A DNA stretch of 64,000 bases from Tepidimicrobium xylanilyticum (GCF_900106765.1 NZ_FNNG01000011.1:1-64000), one strand, 5' to 3'; shown: positions 1 through 9,292, counted from the first letter of the stretch. The notes: generated from the letters alone by a model not told the origin. A program made the numbers and translations.

Positions 1-482
1 GCTATCTTTCTAACTTCATCATAATCTATAACTTCAGTTTCCTTATCTACTCCATAAGCTATAAAGTTAAAGTAGGTTCCTGAAATATTAACTGGGCTGC
101 CATGGGTTAAGTGCCCACCTTGCGATAAATTCATGCCTAATACCTTATCACCAGGTTTTAATACTGCAAAATACACCCCTAGGTTGGCATTAGAACCAGA
201 GTGAGGTTGAACGTTTGCATGCTCTGCACCAAATAATTTTTTCAACCTCTCAATGGCCAAATTCTCTACCATATCCACATATTCACAGCCTCCGTAATAT
301 CTCTTACTTGGATATCCTTCAGCATATTTATTGGTCAACTGGCTCCCCATTGCTTCCATCACAGAAGCTGAAACAAAGTTTTCAGAGGCAATTAACTCAA
401 TGTGATCCTGTTGCCTATTTACCTCCAATTCAATTATTTTCATTACTTCTGAATCAAATTTTGCTAAATTACTATAGTCCAT
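1..482 (-). CDS. glyA: Serine hydroxymethyltransferase, N-terminal part (cut by window edge)
   Basis: Makes glycine and 5,10-methylene-THF from serine with PLP and tetrahydrofolate; cytosolic. Only about the first 160 residues are present because the gene runs off the left edge. Translation of the minus strand from ATG at 482 gives the SHMT N-terminus: an ELIASENF segment, then [15 protein letters not shown] (substrate/PLP-site region), HSGSNAN, and [14 protein letters not shown]. An AGAGGG ribosome site precedes the ATG. It lies 37 bases after the binding-protein gene on the same strand, so read-through from that operon is possible. Identity is clear from the motifs; the PLP lysine lies outside the window. 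Confidence 0.95.
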   Translation of the reverse strand, partial: MDYSNLAKFDSEVMKIIELEVNRQQDHIELIASENFVSASVMEAMGSQLTNKYAEGYPSKRYYGGCEYVDMVENLAIERLKKLFGAEHANVQPHSGSNANLGVYFAVLKPGDKVLGMNLSQGGHLTHGSPVNISGTYFNFIAYGVDKETEVIDYDEVRKI

Positions 483-519
483 AATAACCCTCTTTCTTGG
501 ATACTATTATATTAACTAA

Positions 520-2172
520 TTACTTATATCTCATATCAGGAAAGAAATATGGATATCCCATTAAATACGCCTTTAGTTCCCCAGATTTTGCAGCTTCAGC
601 AGCAGGCCACTCAATATAAGTTGCCTGATAAGCAACTCTTTCTGTTAAATCAGCAATCCATGCACATGGACATATCTGATCAACAATTTTATTCTGAAGT
701 TCTGCATATTTAGCAAAACGCTCATCTTTATCTGTTGTAGCTAATGCGTTTTCAATTTCAGAATCTAATTCATCACTTAAATACCAATGACAATTTTCAT
801 AAGTACCTGCTGTCTTGCTATGGAAACCAGCTTCCAATGTTGCTCCAGCTTCATTATATTGTGGACCGGAATTTATAGTTGTTACATGTGGAGTACTTTC
901 TGGATTTGATACTCTTTCTTGTATAGTCACCCATGGAGCTTTTGTTATCTCAACATTAATTCCTACTTGTTTAGCTGCAGCTTGAAAAGCCAATGCAACT
1001 TTTTCAATATCCTGAACATCTGAATTGACAAGAAATTCTACTGTAAAATCCTGATAGTTATCAGCGTATTTTGACTTTAAAATATATTCTTTGGCTTTTT
1101 CTAAGTCATACTTATATTGATTAGTTTTTATACTACCTGCAGTATACGAAGATACAGGTCCATAATTAATCTTTGAATCCACAAATACATCGTTAACTAA
1201 CATATCATAATCGAATAAACAACTTAATGCCTTTCTAAAATTAACATCATCAGTAGGTGCAAGTGTTGTATTATAGAAAACATTTTGGACTAACCTTGTT
1301 GAATATGGCACAATTTCAATACCTTCCAGTTTGGAAAGAGCTTCAAGACTTTCTGTACTCTGCCACATATCACTAATTTCTAGTTGCTTATTAGCTAACA
1401 TCGTACGAACAGTTGATGGTTCTGTACCATATATTATTTTGAAAGACTCCGGAGCATTTTCTTCCCATCCCATATGCCAATCATCAAATTTAACTGCATA
1501 AAAATAATCTTGTTGTACCAATTCTTTGGCCATATAAGGTCCTGAACCAGCATCATTAGTAATTAAAAAGTCTCTACCATAATCCCCATATTCTCCATAA
1601 GGTCCCTCTATAATATTTTCCATAACCAAATCCTCATTTAAAATGTATAGTCTACATAAAGAATCTACAAATGGACCAAATGGATGATCTAGAACAAATT
1701 TTACAGTATAGTCGTCAATTGCTACTACATCCTTTATTATATCGCTATAAAGATAGGCAAACCCTTCACCAATAGTTATTAATCGTTTTGCTGAAAATGC
1801 AACATCAGATGCTGTTAATTCTGAACCATCATGGAATTTAACTCCTTTCTTTAAATAAAAAGTATATTCTGTACCATCATCACTTACTTCCCAATCAGTA
1901 GCTAACCATGGCTTAACACCATCTTCTGTTGGAAATACTAATGTATCATATAAATTAACAAACGCAATCGAACTTGAATTGCTTATTCCTATTGCAGGGT
2001 CAATAACCGGAGTACTGTCAGCTGTAATTCTAATAATCTTTTCACCAGCTGGTAAAGCAGTATCATCACTTTCAGAACTTGTAACAGTTTCTTCCTTACT
2101 ATCACGTCCACAACCAACTAGCAAAGCCATAACCATAATGAATACTAAAATGAAAGATACCCATTTTTTCAT
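520..2172 (-). CDS. Oligopeptide/dipeptide ABC transporter substrate-binding lipoprotein (SBP family 5)
   Basis: Captures the substrate outside the membrane for the permeases encoded at 5058-6997. The 550 residues start with a lipoprotein signal: basic start, hydrophobic stretch, then LLVGC with the lipidated Cys at about residue 21. The body is a typical family-5 solute-binding protein with the motif YTFYLKKGVKFHDGSELTAS. An AAAGGGG ribosome site precedes the ATG. It is the last gene of the operon that begins with the racemase-like gene at 9058, after ATPases, nitroreductase and the DUF6092-like gene. Family 5 also carries nickel, opines and other small molecules, so the ligand cannot be read from sequence; the neighbours argue against a plain nutrient peptide. 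Confidence 0.88.
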   Translation of the reverse strand: MKKWVSFILVFIMVMALLVGCGRDSKEETVTSSESDDTALPAGEKIIRITADSTPVIDPAIGISNSSSIAFVNLYDTLVFPTEDGVKPWLATDWEVSDDGTEYTFYLKKGVKFHDGSELTASDVAFSAKRLITIGEGFAYLYSDIIKDVVAIDDYTVKFVLDHPFGPFVDSLCRLYILNEDLVMENIIEGPYGEYGDYGRDFLITNDAGSGPYMAKELVQQDYFYAVKFDDWHMGWEENAPESFKIIYGTEPSTVRTMLANKQLEISDMWQSTESLEALSKLEGIEIVPYSTRLVQNVFYNTTLAPTDDVNFRKALSCLFDYDMLVNDVFVDSKINYGPVSSYTAGSIKTNQYKYDLEKAKEYILKSKYADNYQDFTVEFLVNSDVQDIEKVALAFQAAAKQVGINVEITKAPWVTIQERVSNPESTPHVTTINSGPQYNEAGATLEAGFHSKTAGTYENCHWYLSDELDSEIENALATTDKDERFAKYAELQNKIVDQICPCAWIADLTERVAYQATYIEWPAAEAAKSGELKAYLMGYPYFFPDMRYK

Positions 2173-2237
2173 TTACATAACCCCTTTCATTTTTATAATT
2201 TATTCATTTTATTATGTTAGTAACAGCTAAAAGTTTT

Positions 2238-2519
2238 CTAATAGCTCTCTATTAACCTTGTCAATATTATGTCTATTTCCCTTAAATATTCTGCTTCTGA
2301 CTCTAAGGGCAACAACTTAATTCTATTTATTTCTTCGTTTAACCATAAATACTTGTTATCATAAATACTGAGAATATCTAAAATAATACTTGCACTTTCT
2401 AACAACCTCATAGGAACATAACTTCGTGGTTCATCAACGTAACTTTTTGCACTAGTCAATATATAGCATACTGCTTTATCTAGTTCATCTATAACACTCT
2501 TTGGTAATAACACTTCCAC
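2238..2519 (-). CDS. Small DUF6092-like protein
   Basis: A helical protein of about 94 residues with no signal peptide or membrane segment. The core (YILTSAKSYVDEPRSY then MRLLESASIILDIL) resembles the DUF6092 family of unknown function as I remember it; I cannot verify this by search. I chose GTG at 2519 because AGTAGGTGATT lies 5-6 bases upstream. That ribosome site overlaps the end of the nitroreductase gene (stop at 2527-2529), which suggests translational coupling. Longer in-frame starts at 2552 (TTG) and 2540 (ATG) exist but lack good spacing. Its place inside the transporter operon points to a role in the same pathway, but no function can be assigned. Confidence 0.6.
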   Translation of the reverse strand: MEVLLPKSVIDELDKAVCYILTSAKSYVDEPRSYVPMRLLESASIILDILSIYDNKYLWLNEEINRIKLLPLESEAEYLREIDIILTRLIESY

Positions 2520-2526
2520 TAGGTAA

Positions 2527-3051
2527 TCACCTACTTTCATAACTTTGCACAAATATTGTATCAGTCATATTGCCAAGTTGTACTTCTTGTGGAACTTTTA
2601 AAGGATAACCGACAGCAACCATAAGAATAGGGTAAATCTCTTCGGGAAAATTCACAAATTTTCCAATAGCTGTCCTATTAAAAGAAGCTAATATACAACT
2701 ACCTAAACCATATTCCAATGCCAATAGACAAATATTATACGAAACTATCGCAGCATCATAATAAATAAATTCTTTAATAGCTATAGGCCCAGCTTTTTTA
2801 ATTGCTTTTTCTTTGTCAATTCCTACAACAATTAATGCAGGAGGTGTAAATCCCATCCCAGGCGAAAAACGTTTTATTTTCTCAATTTTTTCTTTTTCAT
2901 TTACAATTACCAATTTCCATGCCTTCATGTTACTTGCACTCGGAGCATTAATTGCTATCTTACTAATTTCAAGAAGTATATCAGTAAAAACCTCTTCATT
3001 TGTGTATCTCCTTATACTCCTTCTCTTAAGTATTACATCCTTTAAATCCAA
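2527..3051 (-). CDS. Nitroreductase-family FMN oxidoreductase
   Basis: A predicted FMN-dependent NAD(P)H oxidoreductase of 174 residues. The N-terminal motif KRRSIRRYTNEEV followed by APSASNMKAWKLVIV is the FMN-binding part of the nitroreductase fold, and LLALEYGLGSCILASF is the C-terminal flavin/dimer segment. The start is TTG at 3051 behind GGGGGTGATTAC. It sits between the ATPase gene (start of that gene at 4039, stop 3083) and the DUF6092-like gene, all in one direction. Family members reduce nitroaromatics, quinones, enoyl bonds or dehydro-amino acids, so within this operon it may reduce a ring or double bond of the imported compound. That is inference. Confidence 0.85.
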   Translation of the reverse strand: MDLKDVILKRRSIRRYTNEEVFTDILLEISKIAINAPSASNMKAWKLVIVNEKEKIEKIKRFSPGMGFTPPALIVVGIDKEKAIKKAGPIAIKEFIYYDAAIVSYNICLLALEYGLGSCILASFNRTAIGKFVNFPEEIYPILMVAVGYPLKVPQEVQLGNMTDTIFVQSYESR

Positions 3052-3082
3052 GTAATCACCCCCCTATTTATAATTTTTGACA

Positions 3083-4039
3083 TTAGTAAAGGTGGCATCT
3101 TACAAAATGACCAGGAGAAATTTCCTTCATTTGTGGATCTTCACACATGCAAATGTCCCTTTTTTCATAACATCTAGTATTAAAGCTACAACCTTCTGGA
3201 ACATTTACCGGTGAAGGTATTTCACCAGTTGGTATAATTTTTTTTGGTTTTAAAGCCTCTTCTTCTTCTGATACAACGGGTATAGCTGAAAGAAGCATCC
3301 TTGTATAAGGATGTAATGGAGATGTATAGAATGTCTCAGTAGGTGCAATCTCGCAGATTTTCCCTAGATACATGATAGCTACTCTCGAAGAAACATTTCT
3401 CATCACACCCATATCATGAGTTATAAATAAATAGGTCAATTTCTTTTCTTTTTGGATAGTCATTAACATGTTTAAAATCTTAGCTTGTATCGAAACATCA
3501 AGTGAAGATGTAGGTTCATCAAGTATAATAAATTTAGGATTAGCACATAAGGCTCTTGCTATAGAAACTAGCTGTTTTTCTCCTCCACCGATACTATTTG
3601 GAGACTTGTACATGAAATCACTTGGTAACTGAACCATTTCAAGAATCTCTAATATTTTATCTTCAATTTGATTTTTTGGTACTATCTTATGTACTTTTAA
3701 TGGAAGACTTAATATTTGCCTTACATCTTGATGTTCATTTAAAGATGAGCCAGGATCCTGAAATACAATCTGTGCATTTTTCCTAAACGATTTACTTCTA
3801 CCTTTTGTTTTTGATGTTATTACTTCATCATTGAATATTATTTCACCACTAGTCTGTCTGTACATTCCCATAATCGTATAAGCAATTGTGCTTTTACCTG
3901 AACCTGATTCTCCTACCAATCCTAGTACTTCCCCTTGCTTTATTGAAATATTTACACCATCTACTGCACGAACATATTGAGTTTTATTAATAGGAAAATA
4001 CATCTTTAAATCTTTGATTTCAAGAAATCCCTGTTCCAT
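3083..4039 (-). CDS. Oligopeptide ABC transporter ATP-binding protein (DppF/OppF type)
   Basis: One of two ATPases that power the importer. The 318 residues show Walker A GESGSGKS, Q-loop VFQDPGSSLN, Walker B FIILDEPTSSLD, H-loop THDMG, and the C-terminal oligopeptide-transporter extension (HPYTRMLLSAIP, then a Cys cluster in the last 45 residues). The ABC signature is unusual: where LSGGQ is expected the protein reads SIGGGEKQL. It follows DppD with an 18-base gap. The altered signature may reduce ATP hydrolysis at one composite site, as in asymmetric ABC transporters, but this is not proved by sequence. Confidence 0.9.
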   Translation of the reverse strand: MEQGFLEIKDLKMYFPINKTQYVRAVDGVNISIKQGEVLGLVGESGSGKSTIAYTIMGMYRQTSGEIIFNDEVITSKTKGRSKSFRKNAQIVFQDPGSSLNEHQDVRQILSLPLKVHKIVPKNQIEDKILEILEMVQLPSDFMYKSPNSIGGGEKQLVSIARALCANPKFIILDEPTSSLDVSIQAKILNMLMTIQKEKKLTYLFITHDMGVMRNVSSRVAIMYLGKICEIAPTETFYTSPLHPYTRMLLSAIPVVSEEEEALKPKKIIPTGEIPSPVNVPEGCSFNTRCYEKRDICMCEDPQMKEISPGHFVRCHLY

Positions 4040-4057
4040 ATTCTCCCTCCTAACTAA

Positions 4058-5053
4058 TCATGTGAAATTCTCAGTAACATACTTGAAACAAGCTACGTAA
4101 TGCTCATTTTCCATTTCAATTACCGGAGGCTTTTCGTTTTTACATACTTCCATAGCTTCCTTACATCTTGGATAGAATCGACAACCAGGTGTTGGAACAT
4201 GATAATCAGGTATATATCCATAAATACCTTCTGAAAGTCCTCTCCCAGTAAGTCTTGGAATACAATCTAATAATCCCTGAGTGTATGGATGTAATGGATT
4301 ATCAAACAAATTCTTAGTCTTACATGTCTCAACAATATCCCCTGCATACATAACATATATTCTATCTACTAATTCCCTTGCAACTCCTAGAGAATGTGTA
4401 ACCATGATTAAAGAGCATCCCTTGTCCTTAACTAGTTCATTTAATAATCTATATATTTGATCCTGTATAGTTACATCTAACGCTGTACCAGGTTCATCTG
4501 CAATCAATAAGTCTCTTGGTGTCATTAAAGACATCGCAATACATATGCGTTGTCTCATACCACCAGAAAGCTGATAAGGATAAGAATTTAGAATTCTATC
4601 AGGGTCGGGTATCATAACAGTTTTGATAGCATTTCTGGCAATTTCTATCATATCCTCTTTATTATTGGACTCTAATAGCCCAGAATATTTTATAATATCT
4701 ACCATCTGTTCACCAATTTTAAATACTGGATTTAAAGCAGCCATGGGCGATTGAGAAATCATTGAAATCTTTCTTCTCCTTATATCCTGCATTTCACGTT
4801 CTGGAAGATTTAATATATTTTTGCCTTCAAATAATATTTCTCCTCCATCTGGTATATGTACAATCTCTTTTTCTAGTAACCTCATAATTGATTTCATAGT
4901 TGTGGTCTTCCCACATCCAGATTCCCCTACAAGCCCAATCTTTTCGCCTCTACCAACATATAGATTCACACCATTAACAACTTTGGCATAGCCTCGATAT
5001 GTCCTATACCATATCTGAAGATTTTTAATATCAAGCAATCTATCATCGTTCAC
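4058..5053 (-). CDS. Oligopeptide ABC transporter ATP-binding protein (DppD/OppD type)
   Basis: The second transporter ATPase, 331 residues from GTG at 5053. That start is chosen because AAGGGAGGTAATAGA sits just before it and the upstream permease stops at 5058; an in-frame extension to 5095 would overlap the permease. Motifs: Walker A GESGCGKTT, canonical signature LSGGMRQR, Walker B LLIADEPGTALD, and the C-terminal oligopeptide extension HPYTQGLLDCIPRL with Cys residues near the end. It pairs with the DppF-type ATPase downstream. The pair is asymmetric because only this subunit has a normal LSGG signature. Confidence 0.9.
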   Translation of the reverse strand: MNDDRLLDIKNLQIWYRTYRGYAKVVNGVNLYVGRGEKIGLVGESGCGKTTTMKSIMRLLEKEIVHIPDGGEILFEGKNILNLPEREMQDIRRRKISMISQSPMAALNPVFKIGEQMVDIIKYSGLLESNNKEDMIEIARNAIKTVMIPDPDRILNSYPYQLSGGMRQRICIAMSLMTPRDLLIADEPGTALDVTIQDQIYRLLNELVKDKGCSLIMVTHSLGVARELVDRIYVMYAGDIVETCKTKNLFDNPLHPYTQGLLDCIPRLTGRGLSEGIYGYIPDYHVPTPGCRFYPRCKEAMEVCKNEKPPVIEMENEHYVACFKYVTENFT

Positions 5054-5057
5054 TCTA

Positions 5058-5978
5058 TTACCTCCCTTTGTCAAGCATATCTCGAATCCCATCACCTAAG
5101 AAGTTAAACCCAAGTATTATAAAAACGATTCCTAATGCTGGGAAAATAGTTGTCCACCATAAATCTGGCATATACTTTGCACCGTCTGAAATCATTTGGC
5201 CAAAGTCTGGTGTTGGAGGTTGTTCTCCCAGTCCTACAAAACTTAGGGAAGCTCCTTGAAGAATAACCCAACCTACATCTAACGCCATTTTAGTAAATAT
5301 AGGTGATAAACAATTTGGGAGTATTTCTTTGAATAATATGTGAAATTTTGAAGCTCCGATTAATTCTGCATTTTTCACAAAATACTCATTCTTTATTGAT
5401 GCAGCATTCCCGTAAACCAATCTCGTATACCATGGCCACCATGATACTGTTACTGCTATCATTGAATTGGTCATATTAGGTTCTAACAAGGACGCAATGG
5501 ATAAAGCTAAAACTAATGGTGGTATAGATACAAATATATCAGTTATACGCATTATAATTGTTGATATCCATGTACCATTATAGTAACCTGCTAATAATCC
5601 AGTTAATGTACCAATAGGAACTGAAATAGCTAAAACTACAATAGGCATCTTTAATGCCCCTCTAAAGGAAAAGATAACCCTTGTAAAAACATCTCTACCA
5701 AAAACATCTGTCCCAAACCAGTACCTAGAATTGGGGGCGACCCTCGCATTTGCAAAATCAACAAACTCCCTTGAATGCTCAGGATATGGAGTTACATACT
5801 CCGCAAAAATTGCAAGTATAATACATGTTAATACTATTATCAAACCAGTAACAGATAACTTGTTTCGTGAAAATTTGTACCAATAAATTTTCATATTTTC
5901 TCTTGTAGATGGCTTTAAGAAACCAGTCTTTTTTAAAACTCTTCCATTACTTGATTGTTTAAATCCTATACTCTTCAT
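5058..5978 (-). CDS. Oligopeptide ABC transporter permease (DppC/OppC type)
   Basis: Membrane permease of 306 residues. The N-terminus has the OppC_N pattern (a basic segment, then NKLSVTGLIIVLTCIILAIFA), followed by the periplasm-type loop FGTDVFGRDVFTRV and the permease EAA-type motif ELIGASKFHILFKEILPN that contacts the ATPases. It starts 3 bases after the DppB stop with the ribosome site GGGAGGCG inside the end of that gene. The next gene (DppD) begins 5 bases after its stop. Such tight spacing supports co-translation of permeases and ATPases. Confidence 0.92.
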   Translation of the reverse strand: MKSIGFKQSSNGRVLKKTGFLKPSTRENMKIYWYKFSRNKLSVTGLIIVLTCIILAIFAEYVTPYPEHSREFVDFANARVAPNSRYWFGTDVFGRDVFTRVIFSFRGALKMPIVVLAISVPIGTLTGLLAGYYNGTWISTIIMRITDIFVSIPPLVLALSIASLLEPNMTNSMIAVTVSWWPWYTRLVYGNAASIKNEYFVKNAELIGASKFHILFKEILPNCLSPIFTKMALDVGWVILQGASLSFVGLGEQPPTPDFGQMISDGAKYMPDLWWTTIFPALGIVFIILGFNFLGDGIRDMLDKGR

Positions 5979-5980
5979 GT

Positions 5981-6997
5981 TTATTCGCCTCCCAATCTTA
6001 TTCTTGGGTCAAGAGCTGCAGTAATAAGGTCCACTATAAAATTTGCTATCAAAAATATAACACCAATTATTAAAACTACAGCAACTATAGAATTTAAATC
6101 CTTGGTTAGCATTGAATTAATTCCATAACGTGATAACCCTGGCCAATTAAAAATATTTTCAACTAAGAAAGCATTACCACATAATGATGCTATATCCATT
6201 CCCAAAACAGTAACAACAGATACAGATGATGGTTTAAGCAAGTACTTACGCATAATTAAATTAGTAGGTAATCCAAAACTTTTTGAAACAGTAATATACT
6301 CTTTGGTCATGTTATCTATTAATGAAGAGCGTAGAAGCCTTGCGTTTTGTACCATACCTCCCAAGCATAAAGCAGTTGCAGGTAAAAGCAAATGCAAAAA
6401 GGCATCCCATGCAGTAGAAAACCTGCCACTTAATATACTATCTAATACATATAATCCTGTAATATGAGGTGGAGGTTCTACTCCAGGACTTAGACGTCCT
6501 AATACAGGTATTACACCTTCCCATATAAATCCAAATAACAAAAGCAATAATGTAGCAACAACAAATGCTGGTAATGCGATACCAGTATAAGTAAAAATTC
6601 TTAGTATCCCATCAAATAGTGAATTTTTATATTTTGCAGATAAAATTCCTAACAAAAAAGCAAATATCACCATTAATAACGCTGCAAAAATCATTAATTC
6701 TATAGTAGCTGGTAAAAACTGTTTAATATCCATAGAAACTGGTCTTTTAGATGTTAAAGATCTTCCTAAATCCCCATTCAAAACATCTTTTAGCCATAAA
6801 ACATACTGTTTAAGTAGGGGCTCGTCAAGATTCATTTCCTTCCTCAATGCTTCTACTGCCTCAGCTGTAGCTCTAGGCCCTAGGGCCAATCTAGCAGGAT
6901 CTCCTGGAATTATTCTCGAAATAGTGAATATCAATATTGATACACCAAATATTACTAATATGCTCAGTACTAACCTCTTGATAATATAATTGACCAT
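5981..6997 (-). CDS. Oligopeptide ABC transporter permease (DppB/OppB type)
   Basis: Membrane permease of 338 residues with the DppB N-terminus (YIIKRLVLSILVIFGVSILIFTISRIIPGDPARLALG), about six hydrophobic segments, and the ATPase-contact motif TVSKSFGLPTNLIMRKYLLKPS. It forms the channel with the DppC-type permease. It is the first transporter gene after the DUF917 gene; the 91-base gap holds a GC-containing hairpin (7045-7068) that could trim transcription into the transporter genes. Confidence 0.92.
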   Translation of the reverse strand: MVNYIIKRLVLSILVIFGVSILIFTISRIIPGDPARLALGPRATAEAVEALRKEMNLDEPLLKQYVLWLKDVLNGDLGRSLTSKRPVSMDIKQFLPATIELMIFAALLMVIFAFLLGILSAKYKNSLFDGILRIFTYTGIALPAFVVATLLLLLFGFIWEGVIPVLGRLSPGVEPPPHITGLYVLDSILSGRFSTAWDAFLHLLLPATALCLGGMVQNARLLRSSLIDNMTKEYITVSKSFGLPTNLIMRKYLLKPSSVSVVTVLGMDIASLCGNAFLVENIFNWPGLSRYGINSMLTKDLNSIVAVVLIIGVIFLIANFIVDLITAALDPRIRLGGE

Positions 6998-7044
6998 TCA
7001 TTATAACTCCTTTCTGAACTATTAGTAAAAAAGAAAAAGGGGGA

Positions 7045-7068
7045 GCCTTTGCAGTTTACTACAAAGGC
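7045..7068 (-). terminator. Hairpin between the DUF917 gene and the permease genes
   Basis: GCCTTTG and CAAAGGC form a 7-bp stem with a 10-base loop. On the minus strand it is followed by TCCCCCTTTTTC, an imperfect T-rich tail. It sits after the DUF917 stop and before the DppB start, so it may be a weak intra-operon terminator or an mRNA-stabilising structure that sets enzyme-to-transporter ratio. Confidence 0.5.
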
Positions 7069-7088
7069 ATAAAATCTGTTTTTATCTA

Positions 7089-8228
7089 CTATTTATTTTT
7101 TATTCTTTCATCAATGGGTACATAGTCAAAATCAAAACCAAAATATCTAGGTCCTAAAACCCCAATTGCTTTTTCGTTTTGGAATTCTTTTCTAGCTTTA
7201 AGTCCTATTACTGAAACTTCTTCGCCAATAGCAAGAATAGGATTGGCATAAGGCTCTCCAGTCTTTGAATTGACTACGACAATCATATCAGGACTTGTAA
7301 TAATAGGCTTATCATTTTCCCACATTACATGATTTTCGTTCTTAAACCATATTTTATATGTATTGCCTTCAAATTCTTCTCTTCCAGCAATAGTATGAAC
7401 TCCCCAATAATATCCTAGCTCATCCTTTGTTTCTTTATTTGTTACAACTCCCTTAGCTAAAAGATATCCATCTAATTTATTAACTATTTCTTCTACTGGA
7501 TTTAAATTGCTTTCCCTGGCTTCTCTAATCATCTTTCCTACTTCGTAAGATTCTGTCAATGTGCCTGGTATTATTGTTTCTTTCATTTCCTTACCTGTCA
7601 TTAAAAAACCAGCTTGTCCAGCTAAACCATATGCACCAGAAGCAATTAATTTCCCAATTCTTTCTACCATACGATAGTTAATTGCTTGATCTATAAAACA
7701 TACATTACCAAACTCATCAACAGAAGCAACAGGCCATAATTTCTTACCTGCAATATAAGGTGTGGTCTGTAAAATTTCAGGAATTGCTCTGCCAGTGTAA
7801 TCTCCATCTACACATGGTATCCCATTAAGAATTCCTGCAGCTAAAGGTCCGGGGGTATTTGCACCACCTAATTCAATTGGAACTACTGCACTTACTTTTA
7901 CACCCATGTATTTTGCTAATTCTGCCACTGCTTTTGCTAGTCTTTCTTTTTCTTTATTTACTGGATTAGTTAATCCAAACCCTTCCATTTCTTTGATTAC
8001 TTCTGGTGTATGAGGTGCAATAGAACCCATTAAAAATGGACATACTGTAATTGCATCATCATCGATTTCACTTATATCTACCCAGCCAACTTCATTTCCT
8101 TTTTCTATTTCAGACATAAGCGAATCAATGCCATTGCTTGGCAATCCTCCTCCACCTGTTCCAAAGAATGTACACCCTCTTACAAAATCTTCAACTTCTT
8201 CTCTAGTAGTTAGTTTTTTTGTTGACAT
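7089..8228 (-). CDS. DUF917 family protein (S-methyl-thiohydantoin desulfurase-like)
   Basis: A cytosolic protein of 379 residues with no membrane segments. The N-terminal half has the family's glycine-rich turn TFFGTGGGGLPSNG (about residues 21-34) and a second conserved region PIELGGANTPGPLAAG (about 120-135). The family was renamed in Pfam for S-methyl-thiohydantoin desulfurase and is often found with hydantoinase/oxoprolinase-like genes and racemases; that is general knowledge, not a search. Here it follows a racemase-like gene and precedes a dipeptide-type transporter. Ribosome site AAGGAGG lies 8 bases before the ATG. The actual substrate is unknown; a cyclic hydantoin-like amide is a reasonable guess. 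Confidence 0.8.
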   Translation of the reverse strand: MSTKKLTTREEVEDFVRGCTFFGTGGGGLPSNGIDSLMSEIEKGNEVGWVDISEIDDDAITVCPFLMGSIAPHTPEVIKEMEGFGLTNPVNKEKERLAKAVAELAKYMGVKVSAVVPIELGGANTPGPLAAGILNGIPCVDGDYTGRAIPEILQTTPYIAGKKLWPVASVDEFGNVCFIDQAINYRMVERIGKLIASGAYGLAGQAGFLMTGKEMKETIIPGTLTESYEVGKMIREARESNLNPVEEIVNKLDGYLLAKGVVTNKETKDELGYYWGVHTIAGREEFEGNTYKIWFKNENHVMWENDKPIITSPDMIVVVNSKTGEPYANPILAIGEEVSVIGLKARKEFQNEKAIGVLGPRYFGFDFDYVPIDERIKNK

Positions 8229-8258
8229 AATTTTTCCTCCTTTTTATTAATTTGATTT

Positions 8259-8279
8259 GTTATAACTATTAGTTATAAC
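8259..8279. repeat. Perfect 9-bp inverted repeat between racemase-like and DUF917 genes
   Basis: GTTATAACT-att-AGTTATAAC is an exact palindrome with a 3-base centre in the 71-base gap between the two first genes of the operon. There is no T tract after it on the minus strand, so it does not look like a terminator. It could be an operator or an mRNA hairpin upstream of the DUF917 ribosome site. Confidence 0.6.
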
Positions 8280-8299
8280 TTCCTTTTCAATTGATAAAT

Positions 8300-9058
8300 T
8301 TAACAATCTAAGTTGTTAAATTTTTTTCTAATCGGTTTGTAAGCTTCTTTGCTGTGAGATACTCCCATCAAAACACAGGAGATAGCATCAAATAAAGCTG
8401 CTCTAAAAGGTTCAATTATTGGAACATTAATATTATTCTTATTAAGTTTATTTTGCATTGATTTAACTAATGGTGCTAATCCCGTACATCCTAACACTAT
8501 TACCTTTCCTTTATCTTCCTTTACAATTTTTACACCTATTTCAGCTACTTTATTAACTATCTCTTCGCTATTGTATTGTATATTCAGCACCTGTACATCT
8601 AACACAGGTATTGACCTCAATCTACTAATCATCCCATACTTTGCTAAATTTTGTTTTATACATCGATCCATTTCATCCAATATGCCTATTACTGAAAACT
8701 CACCTCCTAATCGGATTGCTAAAGAACAAGCTGATTGACATGCACCAAATACTGGTATATTAAGCACTTCTCTGCATTCATCGAGTCCCGGGTCTAAAAA
8801 ACAATCTAAAATAATTGCATCGTAACCGTTTTCCTGCCCCCATTTAGCTTTTTCTATTATATGTGGTACTGTCATTCCTACATCATAACTCCCCTCAAGA
8901 GAAGCAAATCCTTTTTCTATGAACACAGTATCCAAAGTTACTAAATTATTAGTTTCTTTTAATATTTCATCTCTAAGCTTAATGCGGTCATTTGTTTCAC
9001 TTTCTAATCCTTCAGTATATATAACTGGTAGCAAATTTAAGATTTTAATGCTATTCAT
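8300..9058 (-). CDS. Asp/Glu/hydantoin racemase family protein
   Basis: A cytosolic protein of 252 residues from ATG at 9058, behind GGAGGTGAT. The two half-domains each carry the catalytic-type Cys of this cofactor-independent racemase superfamily: C86 in ILDCFLDPG and C191 in VLGCTGLAP. The overall pattern (N-terminal ILNLLPVIYTE, central GACQSACSLAI) fits the hydantoin racemase / AroM branch better than glutamate racemase MurI. It is the first gene of the operon and divergent from the PucR regulator. Likely role: racemising an alpha-carbon in the imported or processed compound. Maleate isomerase or decarboxylase activity, also known in the superfamily, cannot be ruled out. Confidence 0.75.
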   Translation of the reverse strand: MNSIKILNLLPVIYTEGLESETNDRIKLRDEILKETNNLVTLDTVFIEKGFASLEGSYDVGMTVPHIIEKAKWGQENGYDAIILDCFLDPGLDECREVLNIPVFGACQSACSLAIRLGGEFSVIGILDEMDRCIKQNLAKYGMISRLRSIPVLDVQVLNIQYNSEEIVNKVAEIGVKIVKEDKGKVIVLGCTGLAPLVKSMQNKLNKNNINVPIIEPFRAALFDAISCVLMGVSHSKEAYKPIRKKFNNLDC

Positions 9059-9111
9059 TAATATCACCTCCCCACTTATCCATGCTAATAATTCTATGAT
9101 AATTAAAATTA

Positions 9112-9125
9112 TGTGAAATTTTACA
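9112..9125. promoter_or_regulatory. Near-palindrome in the divergent promoter region, candidate operator
   Basis: TGTGAAATTTTACA is palindromic apart from one mismatched pair and lies between the racemase-like operon start (9058) and the PucR-type regulator start (9293). The position is right for a site that controls both directions. No other copy was noticed, so the call rests on position and symmetry alone. Confidence 0.25.
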
Positions 9126-9292
9126 TTAATGAAACACTTTACTATATTCGACTCTATTTTACAAATTATTTGATTTTTCTTTCTTTGTTAAAAATTATAT
9201 TATATAATAAAGTGTAGATGAACACATATATATTATGTAAAAATGTGCATTCAGACATAGTGAAAAGCCAAAATATAAATAGGAGGAATATT

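Noticed and set aside
215-484. 89-residue plus-strand frame over glyA
   Set aside because: Antisense to a clear SHMT coding sequence and without a ribosome site.
1979-2230. 83-residue hydrophobic plus-strand frame
   Set aside because: Antisense shadow of the lipoprotein signal peptide of the binding protein.
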